NCBI GenBank assembly: GCA_963824095.1
Contig: CAWGNS010000005.1
Span: 124,001-188,000, forward strand
Origin: JBBDWJ01 sp963824095
GTDB taxonomy: Bacteria > Acidobacteriota > Terriglobia > Bryobacterales > UBA6623
Length of the DNA stretch: 64,000 nucleotides
Direction of reading: 5' to 3'
The notes below the pieces were generated by a model, which did not search any database, was not told the origin of the DNA, and saw only the letters and a program-made list of their open reading frames with translations. The number at the start of each line of letters is the position of its first letter. Position 1 is the stretch's first letter. This document shows positions 46,608-56,250 of this stretch, one piece after another. The position numbers and the translations under genes were made by a program.

Positions 46608-47541
46608 ATGCCCCCTCGCATCGAATGGCCCGACGGAAAGGCCTTTGCCTTTACGATTTTTGACGACCCCGACGGACAGCCGACCGAGGTCGGCCGGCTC
46701 GTCTACGAGCTTGCTGGCCGACGTGGGGCTGCGGACCACCAAGGCAGTGTGGCCGATTCGCGGCGCGGGTCCGCCATCCGATCTGGGACAAACCTGCCAG
46801 GACGACGACTACCTGCAATGGACGCTGGAACTGCAGCGCGCCGGCTTCGAGATCGGGTTCCACAACGCGACGTTCCATACCTCGGACCGCGCCCAAACCC
46901 TGCGCGGCCTCGACCAGTTCGAAGAATATTTCGGCGGTCCGCCCAAGTCAATGGCTAACCATTTTTTCTCGCACGAGGAAATCTACTGGGGAGACCAGCG
47001 TGTCAGCGGCGCGCAGCGGCTGGTCTACAACGTGTTGACGCGCGGCAAGAATCGCGGCCGATCGACCGGGCACCTCGAAGGGCACCCTAACTTCTGGGGC
47101 GACCTGTGCCGCGAGCGGATTCGCTACGTGCGGAATTTCGTGTTCGGCGACATCAACACGCTACGGTGTTGCCCTTACATGCCCTACCACGACCCGCAGC
47201 GGCCCTGGGTGAATTATTGGTTCGCCGGGTCGGAGGGGTCGAACTGCCGCACCGCAACGCGGCAGCTCAGCGAGGCCAATCAGCAGCGGCTCGAAGCCGA
47301 AGGCGGCGCCTGCATCCTCTACACGCACTTCGGGCACGGCTACGTCGAAGGCGGCCGGCTCGACGCCGAGTTTCGCGCGCGCATCGAGCGGCTCAGCAAG
47401 CGCGGCGGTTGGTTCGTGCCGGTTTCAACCTTGCTGGACTATCTGCTCGAGCGGCGGCCCGACGCGGTTCTGAGCGACGCGCAGCGCGGCGAGCTGGAGC
47501 GCCGTTGGCTGGCCCACAAGGTACGCTTCGGCACGGCGTAA
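46608..47541 (+). pseudogene. Polysaccharide deacetylase-like gene broken by a +1 frameshift
   Basis: The frame opens at ATG 46608 (PRIEWPDGKAFAFTIFDDPD) and stays protein-like to GRLVYEL. At 46710-46712 (CTT) it must move by one base to continue as LADVGLRTTKAVWPIRGAGP and on to the stop at 47541. Dropping one T restores a single frame of about 310 residues. The metal-site features of NodB-type deacetylases are there: Asp pair in FTIFDDPD and two His in GFEIGFHNATFH. The product would remove acyl groups from a surface glycan. The break is either real decay or a sequence error; the protein-coding quality on both sides favours a recent or artificial indel. Confidence 0.75.
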
Positions 47542-47595
47542 CGCGCGAAGGGCCATGCTATTCTACGAACTTAGCGCCCTCCTTCCGCTCTGATC

Positions 47596-49406
47596 ATGGT
47601 TTCCGAAGCGCTGCGCAAGCAGGTCAACGACCTCATCGAGGCAAACGATGCCGGCGGCGCGGCGGCGGCGCTGCGCGCGATGTGGCGTGCGCAACCCGAT
47701 GCGGCCTCGGCTGCGTTTGTGGTTTCGTGCCATGAAAAACTGCGCGGCCGTCTGCCCCTGACGCCCTATCGCCTGGCGCTGCTGCGCTCGTTCACCGTCG
47801 AGCCGCTCGTCCCCCTGCTGCGCGCCGAAGCGTTTTTGGCCGGCATCGATCTGAGCGTGCATGTCGGCGCATTCAACGTCTGGCTGCAAGAGCTGCTCGA
47901 CCCTTCGTCCGCGTTGTACGCATTTCAGCCGGATACGGTGATCCTGGCGATCCACGACGCTACGCCCGCGCAACTGGGCGATGCAGTCGAGGCGTTCCGC
48001 AGCCATAGCGCGGCGGCGCTGATCGTCCACACGCGCGAAGCTCCCGTGACACCGCCGCGCGGCGTGCTCGACGCGCAACTGCCGGGCGGGGCGTGGGAGG
48101 AAGTGCAAGCCGCCAATCGCGAGCTGCGCGAGCTTGCCCGCAAGCGGCACGGCGTTTACGTGCTCGACTACGATGCGCTGACGGCGCGCCATGGCCGCCA
48201 GAACTGGCGCGACGAACGCAAATGGCTGACGGTTCGGCTACCGATCGCCGCCGGTTATCTCCGCTATCTGGTGCTCGAATGGATGCGCTTCCTGCAGCCG
48301 TTGACGGGCAAGCTGGTCAAGGCGGTCGCGGTCGACCTCGACAATACGCTGTGGGGCGGCGTGGTCGGCGAAGACGGGCTGGAAGGCTTGCGGCTGGGAC
48401 CCGACTATCCGGGCGCGGCGTACCAGGCCGTGCAGCGCGTGTTGCTCGATCTGCATACGCGCGGGATTCTGCTGGCGGTGTGCAGCAAGAACAACGAAGA
48501 CGACGCCATGGCGGCCCTCGAAAAGCATCCCGGGATGCTGCTTGCGCCGCAACACTTCGCCGCCCTGCGCATCAACTGGAACGACAAGGCGCACAGCCTG
48601 CGCGAGATCGCCGCCGAGCTCAACATCGGCGTCGACGCGCTGGCCTTCCTCGACGATAACCCGGTGGAGCGCGAGGCCGTGCGCGCCGCGCTGCCCGAGG
48701 TGACCGTTCCCGAGCTGCCGCCCGATGTGATGCTGTGGCCGCAACTGCTGCGCGACCAGCCGGTATTCGAACGGCTTACTTTGTCGAGCGAAGACGCCCG
48801 GCGGGGCGAATACTATGCCGCACAGCGCCAGCGCCGCCAGGCCGAGACGGCCTGCAAGACCCCAGAGGACTTTCTTCGTTCGCTCGATCAGGAAGTCGAG
48901 ATCGCCGCACTCGACGCGATGAGCCTGGCGCGCGTGGCGCAGCTCACCCAGAAAACCAACCAGTTCAACGTGACGACACGACGCTACAGCGAGCAGCAGA
49001 TTGCCGAGCTAGGCGCCCGGCCGGGTTGGCGGGTCTATTCCTTGCGGGTGCGCGACCGCTTTGGCGACAACGGCATCGTCGGCGTCGGCATCCTGGCCGC
49101 GAAGGCGGCGGGGCGGCAATCGATACGTTTCTGTTGAGTTGCCGCGTGATCGGCCGCGGCATCGAAACCGCGTTTCTGAGTTTCTTGTGCGAGCAGGCCC
49201 GCAAGAGCGGCTACCCGCTGGTGCGCGGCCGTTTTCTGCCCACGAAGAAGAATACGCCGGCCCGCGAGTTTTTCTCGAGCCACGGGTTCGAGAAAGTTTC
49301 GAGCGACGATAGCGGCTCGCTCTGGGAACTAGGTCTGGCCGCCGGCAAAACCGTTGCGGCGCCGGACTGGATTCGCCTTGCGTCCCTGGCGGAAGCAAAC
49401 GCGTAA
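47596..49406 (+). CDS. FkbH-like protein (SGNH-like + HAD-IIIC + GNAT) with a frame break near its end
   Basis: From ATG 47596 the frame gives an N-terminal helical/SGNH-like part (1-240), a HAD domain (VKAVAVDLDNTLWGGVVGED, LLAVCSKNNEDDAMAAL, LAFLDDNPVEREAVRAA), and part of the C-terminal GNAT domain, then stops at 49137. The family sequence goes on in another frame (IDTFLLSCRVIGRGIETAFL, PTKKNTPAREFFSSHGFEKV) to 49406. Adding one G to the G4 run at 49110-49113 would join them to about 603 residues. FkbH proteins take 1,3-bisphosphoglycerate, dephosphorylate it and load a glyceryl unit on an acyl carrier protein; the carrier gene follows 70 bp on. Confidence 0.85.
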
Positions 49407-49476
49407 ACCGCCGCATTTTCGAAGCCGCGGTTCAAAACAGTATCGAGGCAGTATTTCGTTGAGGTAGTTCCGAAGC

Positions 49477-49722
49477 ATGACCACAACCACCTGGGAGACG
49501 GTGCGCGCCATCGCCGGCGACATTTTGGGCGTGCCGCCCGATTCGCTCGAGCCCGGCTCGTCGCCCGAGAATATCGACGGCTGGGATTCGGTGCAGCATC
49601 TCAACCTCGTGCTGGCGATGGAAGATCACTTCGGTGTGCAGATCGAGCCCGAGGAGTTTGAGAAGATGAACAGCCTGGGAGCGATTGCCACCTTCGTCGA
49701 CAGCAAGCTGGCCGGCAGCTAG
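49477..49722 (+). CDS. Stand-alone acyl carrier protein
   Basis: 81 residues from ATG 49477. ACP fold with the phosphopantetheine Ser in IDGWDSVQHLNLVLAMEDHF (Ser near 39) and a normal four-helix length. It follows the FkbH-like gene, so it is the likely acceptor of the glyceryl group, or of an acyl group used by the acyltransferase-like gene 48 bp downstream. A phosphopantetheinyl transferase must act from elsewhere. Confidence 0.92.
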   Translation: MTTTTWETVRAIAGDILGVPPDSLEPGSSPENIDGWDSVQHLNLVLAMEDHFGVQIEPEEFEKMNSLGAIATFVDSKLAGS

Positions 49723-49770
49723 CCGGCTCGGCAGCGGCGGCCGCCCCGCTCGTTCGCCCAACCTCGATCC

Positions 49771-50892
49771 ATGCCGCTCGCCATCACCCCCTTCACCGAC
49801 GACCTGGTCCCCGCGGTCAAGCAGTTCAACGCGCGGCTGCTCGCCGGGGGCGTCTTCCACGAATTCCAGTTTCACGAGTCGCCGGTGTGCGCCTGGCTTC
49901 CCAAGCGCGACGGCCGCCGCATCTACCAGGAATATTTCGTGGCGGCCGAGGGCGGCGCGGTACGCGGCGGCTACGTCCTCAAGCACCAGCCGTTTTCCTT
50001 ACAGGGCGAGGTGGACGATCTGACGTTCTTCCATGCCCCGATCTCGGAGGGACTATTCAACAAGAAGTATGCCTCGGTCGGCGCGCTGCTCACGCGCCAC
50101 GCGCTGAAAGTGCAGCCGCGGTTGTTTGCGCTGGGAATGGGCGGCTGGGAGCAGCCGCTGCCGCGCATGCTGCGGGCGATGCGCTGGAAGATGTTCGAGG
50201 TGCCGTTCTATTTTTTCGTCGCCCGGCCGTTCCGGTTTTTGCGCGAGATTCGGCCGTTGCGCACGAGTCCGTGGAAGGCCGCCGTCGCCGATGCGGTGGC
50301 CTGGAGCGGCACCGGCTGGGCCGGGCTGCGCGCCGTGCACGCGCTACGCCGCCGCACTCCCGCCGGGTTTGCGGAAGCGGCGGCCGAACCGGCAGCGGAG
50401 TTCGGCGATTGGGCCGATACGCTGTGGGAGAGCTGCCACGGCGAATACTCGCTGGCCGCCTTGCGCGACCGCACAACCCTCAACATTCTCTACCCGCCCG
50501 AAAATCCCCAATTCGTTCGCCTGGTCGTGCGCGGCGGAGGCAAAGCGCTGGGCTGGGCCGTGGTGCTCGATAGCACGATGCACGGCCACAAGTATTTCGG
50601 CGATCTGCGGGTGGGCTCGATCGTGGATTGCTTTGGCGCTCCCGGGCACGCCGCGCTGGTCGCCGCCAAGGCGGTCGATTTCCTGCGTCGGCGGGGCGTC
50701 GATCTGATCGTGTCCAATCAGTCGCACCGCGCCTGGGGCAAGGGGCTGCAAAGGGCGGGCTGCCTGCAGGGTCCGTCGAATTTCCTGTTTGCCGCCTCGC
50801 CGCAGCTGGCCGCGCGGCTCGATCCGTTCGACGCCCAGCGGGGCCGCATGCACTTCAACCGCGGCGACGGCGACGGACCGATTCACCTCTGA
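49771..50892 (+). CDS. GNAT/FemAB-like acyltransferase-type protein
   Basis: 373 residues from ATG 49771. No signal peptide or membrane helix. Two tandem halves are seen: N-terminal (about 1-130, LAITPFTDDLVPAVKQFNAR, GGYVLKHQPFSLQGEVDDL) and C-terminal (about 210-360, LVVRGGGKALGWAVVLDSTM, GSIVDCFGAPGHAALVAAKA, RRGVDLIVSNQSHRAWGKGL). The layout matches proteins of the GNAT/FemAB superfamily found in exopolysaccharide loci. It probably transfers an acyl or glyceryl group from the neighbouring ACP to a glycan precursor (inference). Confidence 0.7.
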   Translation: MPLAITPFTDDLVPAVKQFNARLLAGGVFHEFQFHESPVCAWLPKRDGRRIYQEYFVAAEGGAVRGGYVLKHQPFSLQGEVDDLTFFHAPISEGLFNKKYASVGALLTRHALKVQPRLFALGMGGWEQPLPRMLRAMRWKMFEVPFYFFVARPFRFLREIRPLRTSPWKAAVADAVAWSGTGWAGLRAVHALRRRTPAGFAEAAAEPAAEFGDWADTLWESCHGEYSLAALRDRTTLNILYPPENPQFVRLVVRGGGKALGWAVVLDSTMHGHKYFGDLRVGSIVDCFGAPGHAALVAAKAVDFLRRRGVDLIVSNQSHRAWGKGLQRAGCLQGPSNFLFAASPQLAARLDPFDAQRGRMHFNRGDGDGPIHL

Positions 50893-50932
50893 GGCACGGC
50901 AACGGCCAGGGCACAGCAGCGCGGTGCTCAAC

Positions 50933-52254
50933 TCAAGCTTCGCCCCTCAGACGCTGAACGGGCGCGGTGACTCGCTCCAGGGGCGCTAGCGGGGCCACTT
51001 CTTCATCAGGCTCGGCCAGTCTTTCCTGCTCGAGCTGCCCGACCTCCAGGCGAACCACCCGTTCGAAAGCCAACGGCAAGCTCGTCAGCAGGATGAACGT
51101 CGGGACTCAGGCCGCTGCTCAAGAACAATCCGCAACTGCAAAACCCTAGAAAGGCGACCCGCAGCCAAAACGCCTGCCGCACGATCTGCAAGGCGTCGGG
51201 ATGATCGTTCGAGCGTGACCTTTTGCAGCCTTCCAAGTTTCTTCCAGATGCTCCACAAAATCATCGAATAGAGCAGCAAGGCCGGCAGCCCAGTTTCGCT
51301 GGCGACCTGCATGAACATGTTGTGGCAGGTGTGCCAGCTACCGTGGACCATGCCTTGCTCAATCGACAGGTTGTTCTCGGCAACAGCGAACATGCCGACG
51401 CCGACGCCGGTGACGGGATTGCGCGCGATCAGCCGCAGGCCTTGTTTGAAAAGGTACACACGGCTGTCGGTGGAGGCGGTCTCGGCGATCTGGCCCGGGT
51501 CGGTGATCATCGAATAGCGATCGAGCAGCGCGTCGCCCAGAAACGTGCCGGCCAGAATCACAACGACCGAAGCCACCGCCAGCAACGCGGTCTTGCCCGC
51601 GATGGAGAGGTCCTTGAACAGGTAGAGGGCCACGATGAAGGCGCCGACCAGGGTGCCACGTGAGCCGGTCATCGGGATCGCCACCAGAATGGGCAGCGTG
51701 CAGGCCACCGCGGCCAGCCGCGTCGTCAGATAGCGTTTGCGGTCGGCGATGACCGTCATCCACATCGGCAGGCCGATCAGCAGCGTCATACCGAGCGTGT
51801 TCGGATCGTTGAGCGAGGTGCCGTCGAGAGCTAACCTTTCTTCCCGTTCGGTTGTGCCAGTCGTACCTGTGGCCAGGGCTCCGACGGCCGCCAGCGTCGA
51901 GCCAATGGCCAGCGCCACGACCAGACGGGAGCACTGCCGGCGGGTGCTCACCAGCGACACGACCATCAGGAACAGGGCCCAGTTCTTCGACCAGGCGTTC
52001 AAGATGAAGCGCAGCGAGCCGCTGGGATAGGCGCCGAACGGCACGCCGAAGAAAAACCAGGCGGTCAGCGCGATGTAAGCGATGGCGATCGGGGTGTTGA
52101 AACCCCGGACGATCGTGCCGCCCACCAGCGCCAGCAGCAGTCCGCCCACGGCGAGCACCAGCGGCAGGCGCACGCCAGGCGCAAGGAGTTCGGTGATGCG
52201 GGAATGGGTGAACACCGCATAGAACAGCAGCATCCAATAGCCGGCGCCGGTCAT
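50933..52254 (-). pseudogene. O-antigen ligase (Wzy/WaaL-like) with two frame breaks at the 3' end
   Basis: From ATG 52254 one frame runs through at least nine membrane helices and the ligase loop (VHGSWHTCHNMFMQVASETG with the conserved His-rich site) to KLGRLQKVTLER near 51210. There it degenerates to an Arg-rich tail stopping at 51085. The natural continuation is in the next frame (HPDALQIVRQAFWLRVAFLG, FCSCGLFLSS) and, from about 51105, in the third frame (VPTFILLTSLPLAFERVVRL) to a stop at 50933-50935. Both shifts are by one base in the same sense. The product would attach or polymerise a lipid-linked glycan at the inner membrane's periplasmic face. Confidence 0.8.
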
Positions 52255-52339
52255 GCAGCCCTTAGTCTATCGATAGCGTCCGAAGGCCGACAAGCTGGCG
52301 GCCGAGCCGGCGGCCTCCGAGGGATGGCCAGCGGGAACA

Positions 52340-52372
52340 GAGCCGTAGGCGTAAGCCGGCGGGCCGAAGCGG
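52340..52372 (-). repeat. Interspersed intergenic repeat, copy B
   Basis: Reverse-oriented copy: minus strand reads GGCCCGCCGGCTTACGCCTA then CGGCTCT. Forms an inverted pair with copy C about 85 bp away. Confidence 0.6.
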
Positions 52373-52396
52373 CACACGGCGTGGGAATACTACACG

Positions 52397-52420
52397 GTGG
52401 TCCACACCGTGGTCCACACC
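52397..52420. repeat. 12-bp tandem repeat, two copies
   Basis: GTGGTCCACACC at 52397-52408 and again at 52409-52420. It lies between repeat copies B and C, upstream of the O-antigen ligase gene. Confidence 0.6.
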
Positions 52421-52456
52421 GGTAGTCGAACAAAACCCACCGAGGATCGGCATCCT

Positions 52457-52492
52457 GCCGCCTCGCCCCGCCGGCTCACGCCTCCGGCTCTG
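52457..52492 (+). repeat. Interspersed intergenic repeat, copy C
   Basis: Contains CCCCGCCGGCTCACGCCTCC followed by GGCTCTGC; about 23 of 26 positions match copy B in reverse. Confidence 0.6.
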
Positions 52493-52641
52493 CTTTTGGG
52501 TTTGTAGCTCCTTGCCGCTACGCCCCCGGCCGCAGCAGCCCGACCGGCAAGTCAGCGGCCTCGTGTGACAGAATAACTCCTTACCTGCGGGGAACCGCCG
52601 GGCCTTCGGCGGTGCCGCGGGCGGGAGTTTTTCTGGAAATC

Positions 52642-54858
52642 ATGATGCAAAGCCACATCCGCGACGCTCGACCCGGCCTTTGCCGCCGCTCCGCAGCCGT
52701 AACGATTGCACTCATTCTCGGCTCGTTGTCGCTGGCGGCGAGTCTTCCCCTGTTCGGGCAGGATCACACCACCTGGCGCGCCTATGGCGGCACGCCCGAC
52801 AGCGCGCAGTTTTCCAATCTCAAGCAGATCGACCGCTCCAACGTCGGCCGCCTCGAGGTGGCCTGGTCGTTCTCCACCGGCGATCACAACAAATATTCGT
52901 TTTGCCCGATCGTGGTCGACAATGTCGCCTACGTGCTGGCGAAGAACAATTCGATCGTCGCCATCGACGCTACCAGCGGCAAGCAGATCTGGGTGCACGA
53001 CACCGGGGCCGGGGCCGGCGCGATCACCAACCGCGGCATCAACTACTGGGAAAGCAAAGACCGCACCGAGCGGCGGCTTTTCTATGCGTCGCGGCAAGTC
53101 GAGCACGCCATCGACGCCACTACCGGCAAGCTGATCCCCAACTGGGGAACCGATGGCGGTTTCGATCTTCGCGAAGGTTTGGGGCGCGACACCAGCAAGC
53201 TGACGCGCGTGCAGTCATTGTCGCCCGGGCGGGTGTTCGAAGACCTGCTGATTCTGGGCACGGCGACGAATCAGGGCTATGGCTCGGCGCCGGGCGATAT
53301 TCGCGCCCTCGACGTGCGCACCGGCAAGCTCGTCTGGACCTTTCACACGATTCCCCACCCCGGCGAATTTGGATACGAGACCTGGCCCAAGGACGCCTGG
53401 AAGACCGTCGGCGGGGCGAATGTCTGGACCGAGTTTTCGATCGACCAAGAACGCGGCATCGTCTATCTGCCGATCGCCAGCGGCAAGTACAATTTCTACG
53501 GCCCCGACCGCACCGGCTCCGACCTGTTCAGCGACTGCATCCTGGCGCTCGACGCGCGCACCGGCAAGCGGCTGTGGCACTTCCAGTTCGTGCACCATGA
53601 CATCTGGGACTACGACCCGGCGACGGCGCCCAAACTGCTGACGGTCAACCACGACGGCAAGAAGGTCGACGCCGTCGCGCAGGTCACCAAGCAGGGGTTC
53701 GTGTTCGTGTTCAACCGCGTGACCGGCGAGCCGCTGTGGCCGATCGAGGAACGCCCGGTGCCGGCGGCTTCCGACATGCCGCGCGAGACGACCTGGCCCA
53801 CGCAGCCGTTTCCGACGAAGCCGCCGCCGTTCGCGCGGCAGTCGTTCACGGTGGACGATCTGAATCCCTACCTCGAACCGGCGGAGCGCGCGCGCTACCG
53901 CGACGACATCGCCGGGGCGCGCAACGAGGGGCTGTTCACGCCTCCCGGGCGGCAGAACACGATTCAGATGCCGGGCAACAACGGCGGCGCGAACTGGAGC
54001 GGCGCGGCGGTGAACCCGACGACCGGCATGCTGTACGTCGTCTCGAAGGACCACCCGGCGATGCTCAAGCTCGACCCCGACCCCGAGCAGCGCATCCCGC
54101 CGCCGGCCGAGCCCGCCCTGCGCGGGCAGTACCTATTCGAAATACACTGCTACGTCTGCCACGCGATCACACCCGACGATAGCCGCCGCGCGGTCACCTC
54201 GCTGCTGGGCGTCGGCAAAAAGCGCACCCCCGAGCAACTCGCCGGCTCAATCCGCGGCGGCGTCGGGCCTATGCCCGCGTTCGCCGACCTGCCGACCGCG
54301 GATGTCGATCTGCTGGTAAGGTACCTCAACGACCCCACGCCGGTGTCCGCCCTGGGCCTGGCCGGATCGAACGGCGGCGGCGCGGCCCATCGCAGCGGCG
54401 ATGAGGATTGGGACGGCGCGCATTACGTCAGCGGGTTTGGCCTGATGCGGGCCAGCAACGGCCTCTCGCCGATCGGCCCGCCATGGTCTTCGCTGACCGC
54501 TTATGACCTCAACGAGGGCACCATTCGCTGGAAGATGCCGCTGGGCGAAGTGCCCTGGCTGGCGGCCAAGGGCATCCACAATACGGGTTCGGTGTATCCC
54601 AAGACGGGGCCGGTGGTGACCGCCACGGGGCTGCTGTTCGCCGGAACGCGCGACAAGAAAGTGCGCGCGATCGACGTCGACACCGGGAAGATTTTGTGGG
54701 AGCGCGAAGTCGGCGCCGCGCTCGAAGGCACGCCGGCGGTCTACGAGGTCAACGGCAGGCAATACATCCTGTTCTGCGCCTCGGCGCAAGTCGGCCTCTC
54801 GCCCGACACCGAGGAAACCATCAACGGAACCTACGTCGCCTTCGCGCTACCGCAGTGA
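52642..54858 (+). CDS. PQQ-dependent dehydrogenase with an inserted cytochrome c domain
   Basis: 738 residues from ATG 52642 (a GTG at 52612 also fits but has no better ribosome site). Signal peptide (AAVTIALILGSLSLAASLPL). An eight-bladed PQQ propeller is built from repeats such as VAYVLAKNNSIVAIDATSGK and DIRALDVRTGKLVWTFHTIP. Before the last blades a cytochrome c domain is inserted: heme motif CYVCH at 503-507 and a possible axial Met in GVGPMPAFADL. The propeller closes with GLLFAGTRDKKVRAIDVDTG. It oxidises an alcohol or sugar in the periplasm and passes electrons to its own heme. Substrate unknown. A terminator follows at 54930. Confidence 0.92.
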   Translation: MMQSHIRDARPGLCRRSAAVTIALILGSLSLAASLPLFGQDHTTWRAYGGTPDSAQFSNLKQIDRSNVGRLEVAWSFSTGDHNKYSFCPIVVDNVAYVLAKNNSIVAIDATSGKQIWVHDTGAGAGAITNRGINYWESKDRTERRLFYASRQVEHAIDATTGKLIPNWGTDGGFDLREGLGRDTSKLTRVQSLSPGRVFEDLLILGTATNQGYGSAPGDIRALDVRTGKLVWTFHTIPHPGEFGYETWPKDAWKTVGGANVWTEFSIDQERGIVYLPIASGKYNFYGPDRTGSDLFSDCILALDARTGKRLWHFQFVHHDIWDYDPATAPKLLTVNHDGKKVDAVAQVTKQGFVFVFNRVTGEPLWPIEERPVPAASDMPRETTWPTQPFPTKPPPFARQSFTVDDLNPYLEPAERARYRDDIAGARNEGLFTPPGRQNTIQMPGNNGGANWSGAAVNPTTGMLYVVSKDHPAMLKLDPDPEQRIPPPAEPALRGQYLFEIHCYVCHAITPDDSRRAVTSLLGVGKKRTPEQLAGSIRGGVGPMPAFADLPTADVDLLVRYLNDPTPVSALGLAGSNGGGAAHRSGDEDWDGAHYVSGFGLMRASNGLSPIGPPWSSLTAYDLNEGTIRWKMPLGEVPWLAAKGIHNTGSVYPKTGPVVTATGLLFAGTRDKKVRAIDVDTGKILWEREVGAALEGTPAVYEVNGRQYILFCASAQVGLSPDTEETINGTYVAFALPQ

Positions 54859-54929
54859 CATCGTAGCCGGACTGACAAAGCACCCCAAGCCGGCCGGCGC
54901 ACAGCGTGGCGCAGGCCTCGGGCCCGCGG

Positions 54930-54966
54930 CGTCGACCTGAAGGTCGACGTTGTTTTTGTTTTTGGT
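54930..54966 (+). terminator. Rho-independent terminator after the PQQ dehydrogenase
   Basis: CGTCGACC-TGAA-GGTCGACG: perfect 8-bp stem with a 4-nt loop (54930-54949) followed by a T-rich run TTGTTTTTGTTTTTGG. 71 bp after the stop codon. Confidence 0.85.
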
Positions 54967-55026
54967 GGTTTGGTGCGTAGCCGCCTTTCCGCCGGCAGGC
55001 GGCAACAGTCTGTCGAAGACGAAGAA

Positions 55027-55070
55027 CGTCGGCGTTTACGCCGACGGCGCCGGCCGGAGGCCCGCGCCAC
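55027..55070 (+). repeat. Hairpin-plus-tail intergenic repeat, third copy
   Basis: CGTCGGCG-TTTA-CGCCGACG (55027-55046, perfect stem) followed by a 22-bp tail at 55049-55070 identical to the one at 22735-22756 (includes CGGAGGCCCGCGCCAC). Confidence 0.75.
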
Positions 55071-55118
55071 TGGGCCTCTATTCGGCGCTTCTTTGCCGGT
55101 CCGCGTTGTGCTTTGCGG

Positions 55119-56171
55119 TCAGCGGTGGCTGATCACCAGCCGCTGCGGGTTCTCTGGTATTTCCACCATTTCCACGCGCTCGAAGCCTGCCGACCCGAAC
55201 ATGCGTTCGTACTCGGGCATGGTGTAGGCGTCGCCGCTGCCCGTCGTTCCCAGCATCGTGAAGGCAAAGGTAGCCGGAATGGGGGGCGAGACGCGGTCTT
55301 CGTCCGGCACGAACTCGAGCGTGATGGCCATCCCGCCGGGTTTGAGACAGGCGTGAATCTTGCGCATCAGCGACTCGCAGGTCGGTGGGTCGAAGTGGTG
55401 GAAGAAGTTCGTGATCAGCGCCACGTCATAGCCGTCCCCATAGCCCAGCGAAATGGCATCGCCCGGCAGCAGGTGATAGCGCTGCTGCACGTTGGCGGCG
55501 ATGGCGTTTTCCTGGGCGACTTCGAGCACCTTGGGCCAATCGAGCGCGACGACCTGCGCTTTCGGGTTCTGGCGCGCCACGGCGACGCCAAACAGCCCAT
55601 GCCCGGCCGCGATGTCGAGCACGCGAATCGCGCCCGGTTTCCGCTTGGCGCAGTAGCCTCCGATGAACTCCGCCGGCGGCCCCATCATGGGGGCCATGCT
55701 GCGCGCAAACTCGACCCAGCCGCTGTATTCGGGCTCCACCGTTCCGACGCCTTCCAGCAAGGTGCTCCCCCGGCGCACCAGTTCGGCCGGGTTGCTGAAC
55801 GCGTTCATCAGGTCGGGCGAATTGATAAAGTGGGTCAACCCGCCCAAATAGCTCGGCTCGCGGCGATCCAGAAACGCGGCGCTCACCGGCGCCAGATGAT
55901 AGTTGCCGGCATGTTTTTCGAGGAACCCCATCACCGTCAGGTAGTCGCAAAGAATGCGCAGGCCGCGCTCGCTCGCCTTGCAGCGCCTGGCGAGAGCTTC
56001 CGGCGTCTGGTTGCCTTCGGCGATCGCCGTAAAAACATCGAGCTCAATGCCGCCGCGCAGCGCCGCGGTGTTCTGGTGCGCATTCAGGGTGGCGAAGATC
56101 GCGGCCGGGTTGGGAGCCTCCTTTTGATTGGGCCCCTTCGCGGGCGAATGGGTACTTTCCGAACGAGACAT
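55119..56171 (-). CDS. SAM-dependent O-methyltransferase (COMT-like)
   Basis: 350 residues from ATG 56171, with AAAGGAAAA upstream. N-terminal winged-helix dimer domain (about 20-110, FTAIAEGNQTPEALARRCKA, LRILCDYLTVMGFLEK) and class I methyltransferase domain (IRVLDIAAGHGLFGVAVAR, VVALDWPKVLEVAQENA, DVALITNFFHHFDPPTCESL, HACLKPGGMAITLEFVPDED). The family methylates hydroxyls of aromatic or polyketide-like small molecules. It lies 79 bp after the NHL-repeat gene on the same strand. No biosynthetic cluster surrounds it. Confidence 0.9.
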   Translation of the reverse strand: MSRSESTHSPAKGPNQKEAPNPAAIFATLNAHQNTAALRGGIELDVFTAIAEGNQTPEALARRCKASERGLRILCDYLTVMGFLEKHAGNYHLAPVSAAFLDRREPSYLGGLTHFINSPDLMNAFSNPAELVRRGSTLLEGVGTVEPEYSGWVEFARSMAPMMGPPAEFIGGYCAKRKPGAIRVLDIAAGHGLFGVAVARQNPKAQVVALDWPKVLEVAQENAIAANVQQRYHLLPGDAISLGYGDGYDVALITNFFHHFDPPTCESLMRKIHACLKPGGMAITLEFVPDEDRVSPPIPATFAFTMLGTTGSGDAYTMPEYERMFGSAGFERVEMVEIPENPQRLVISHR

Positions 56172-56250
56172 GCGTTTTCCTTTCGAACGCGGCGCGAGGC
56201 CGCAAGAGACACGCTGAAAAAGTCGAGCGGCAGCGCCGTTGAGCAAGCAG

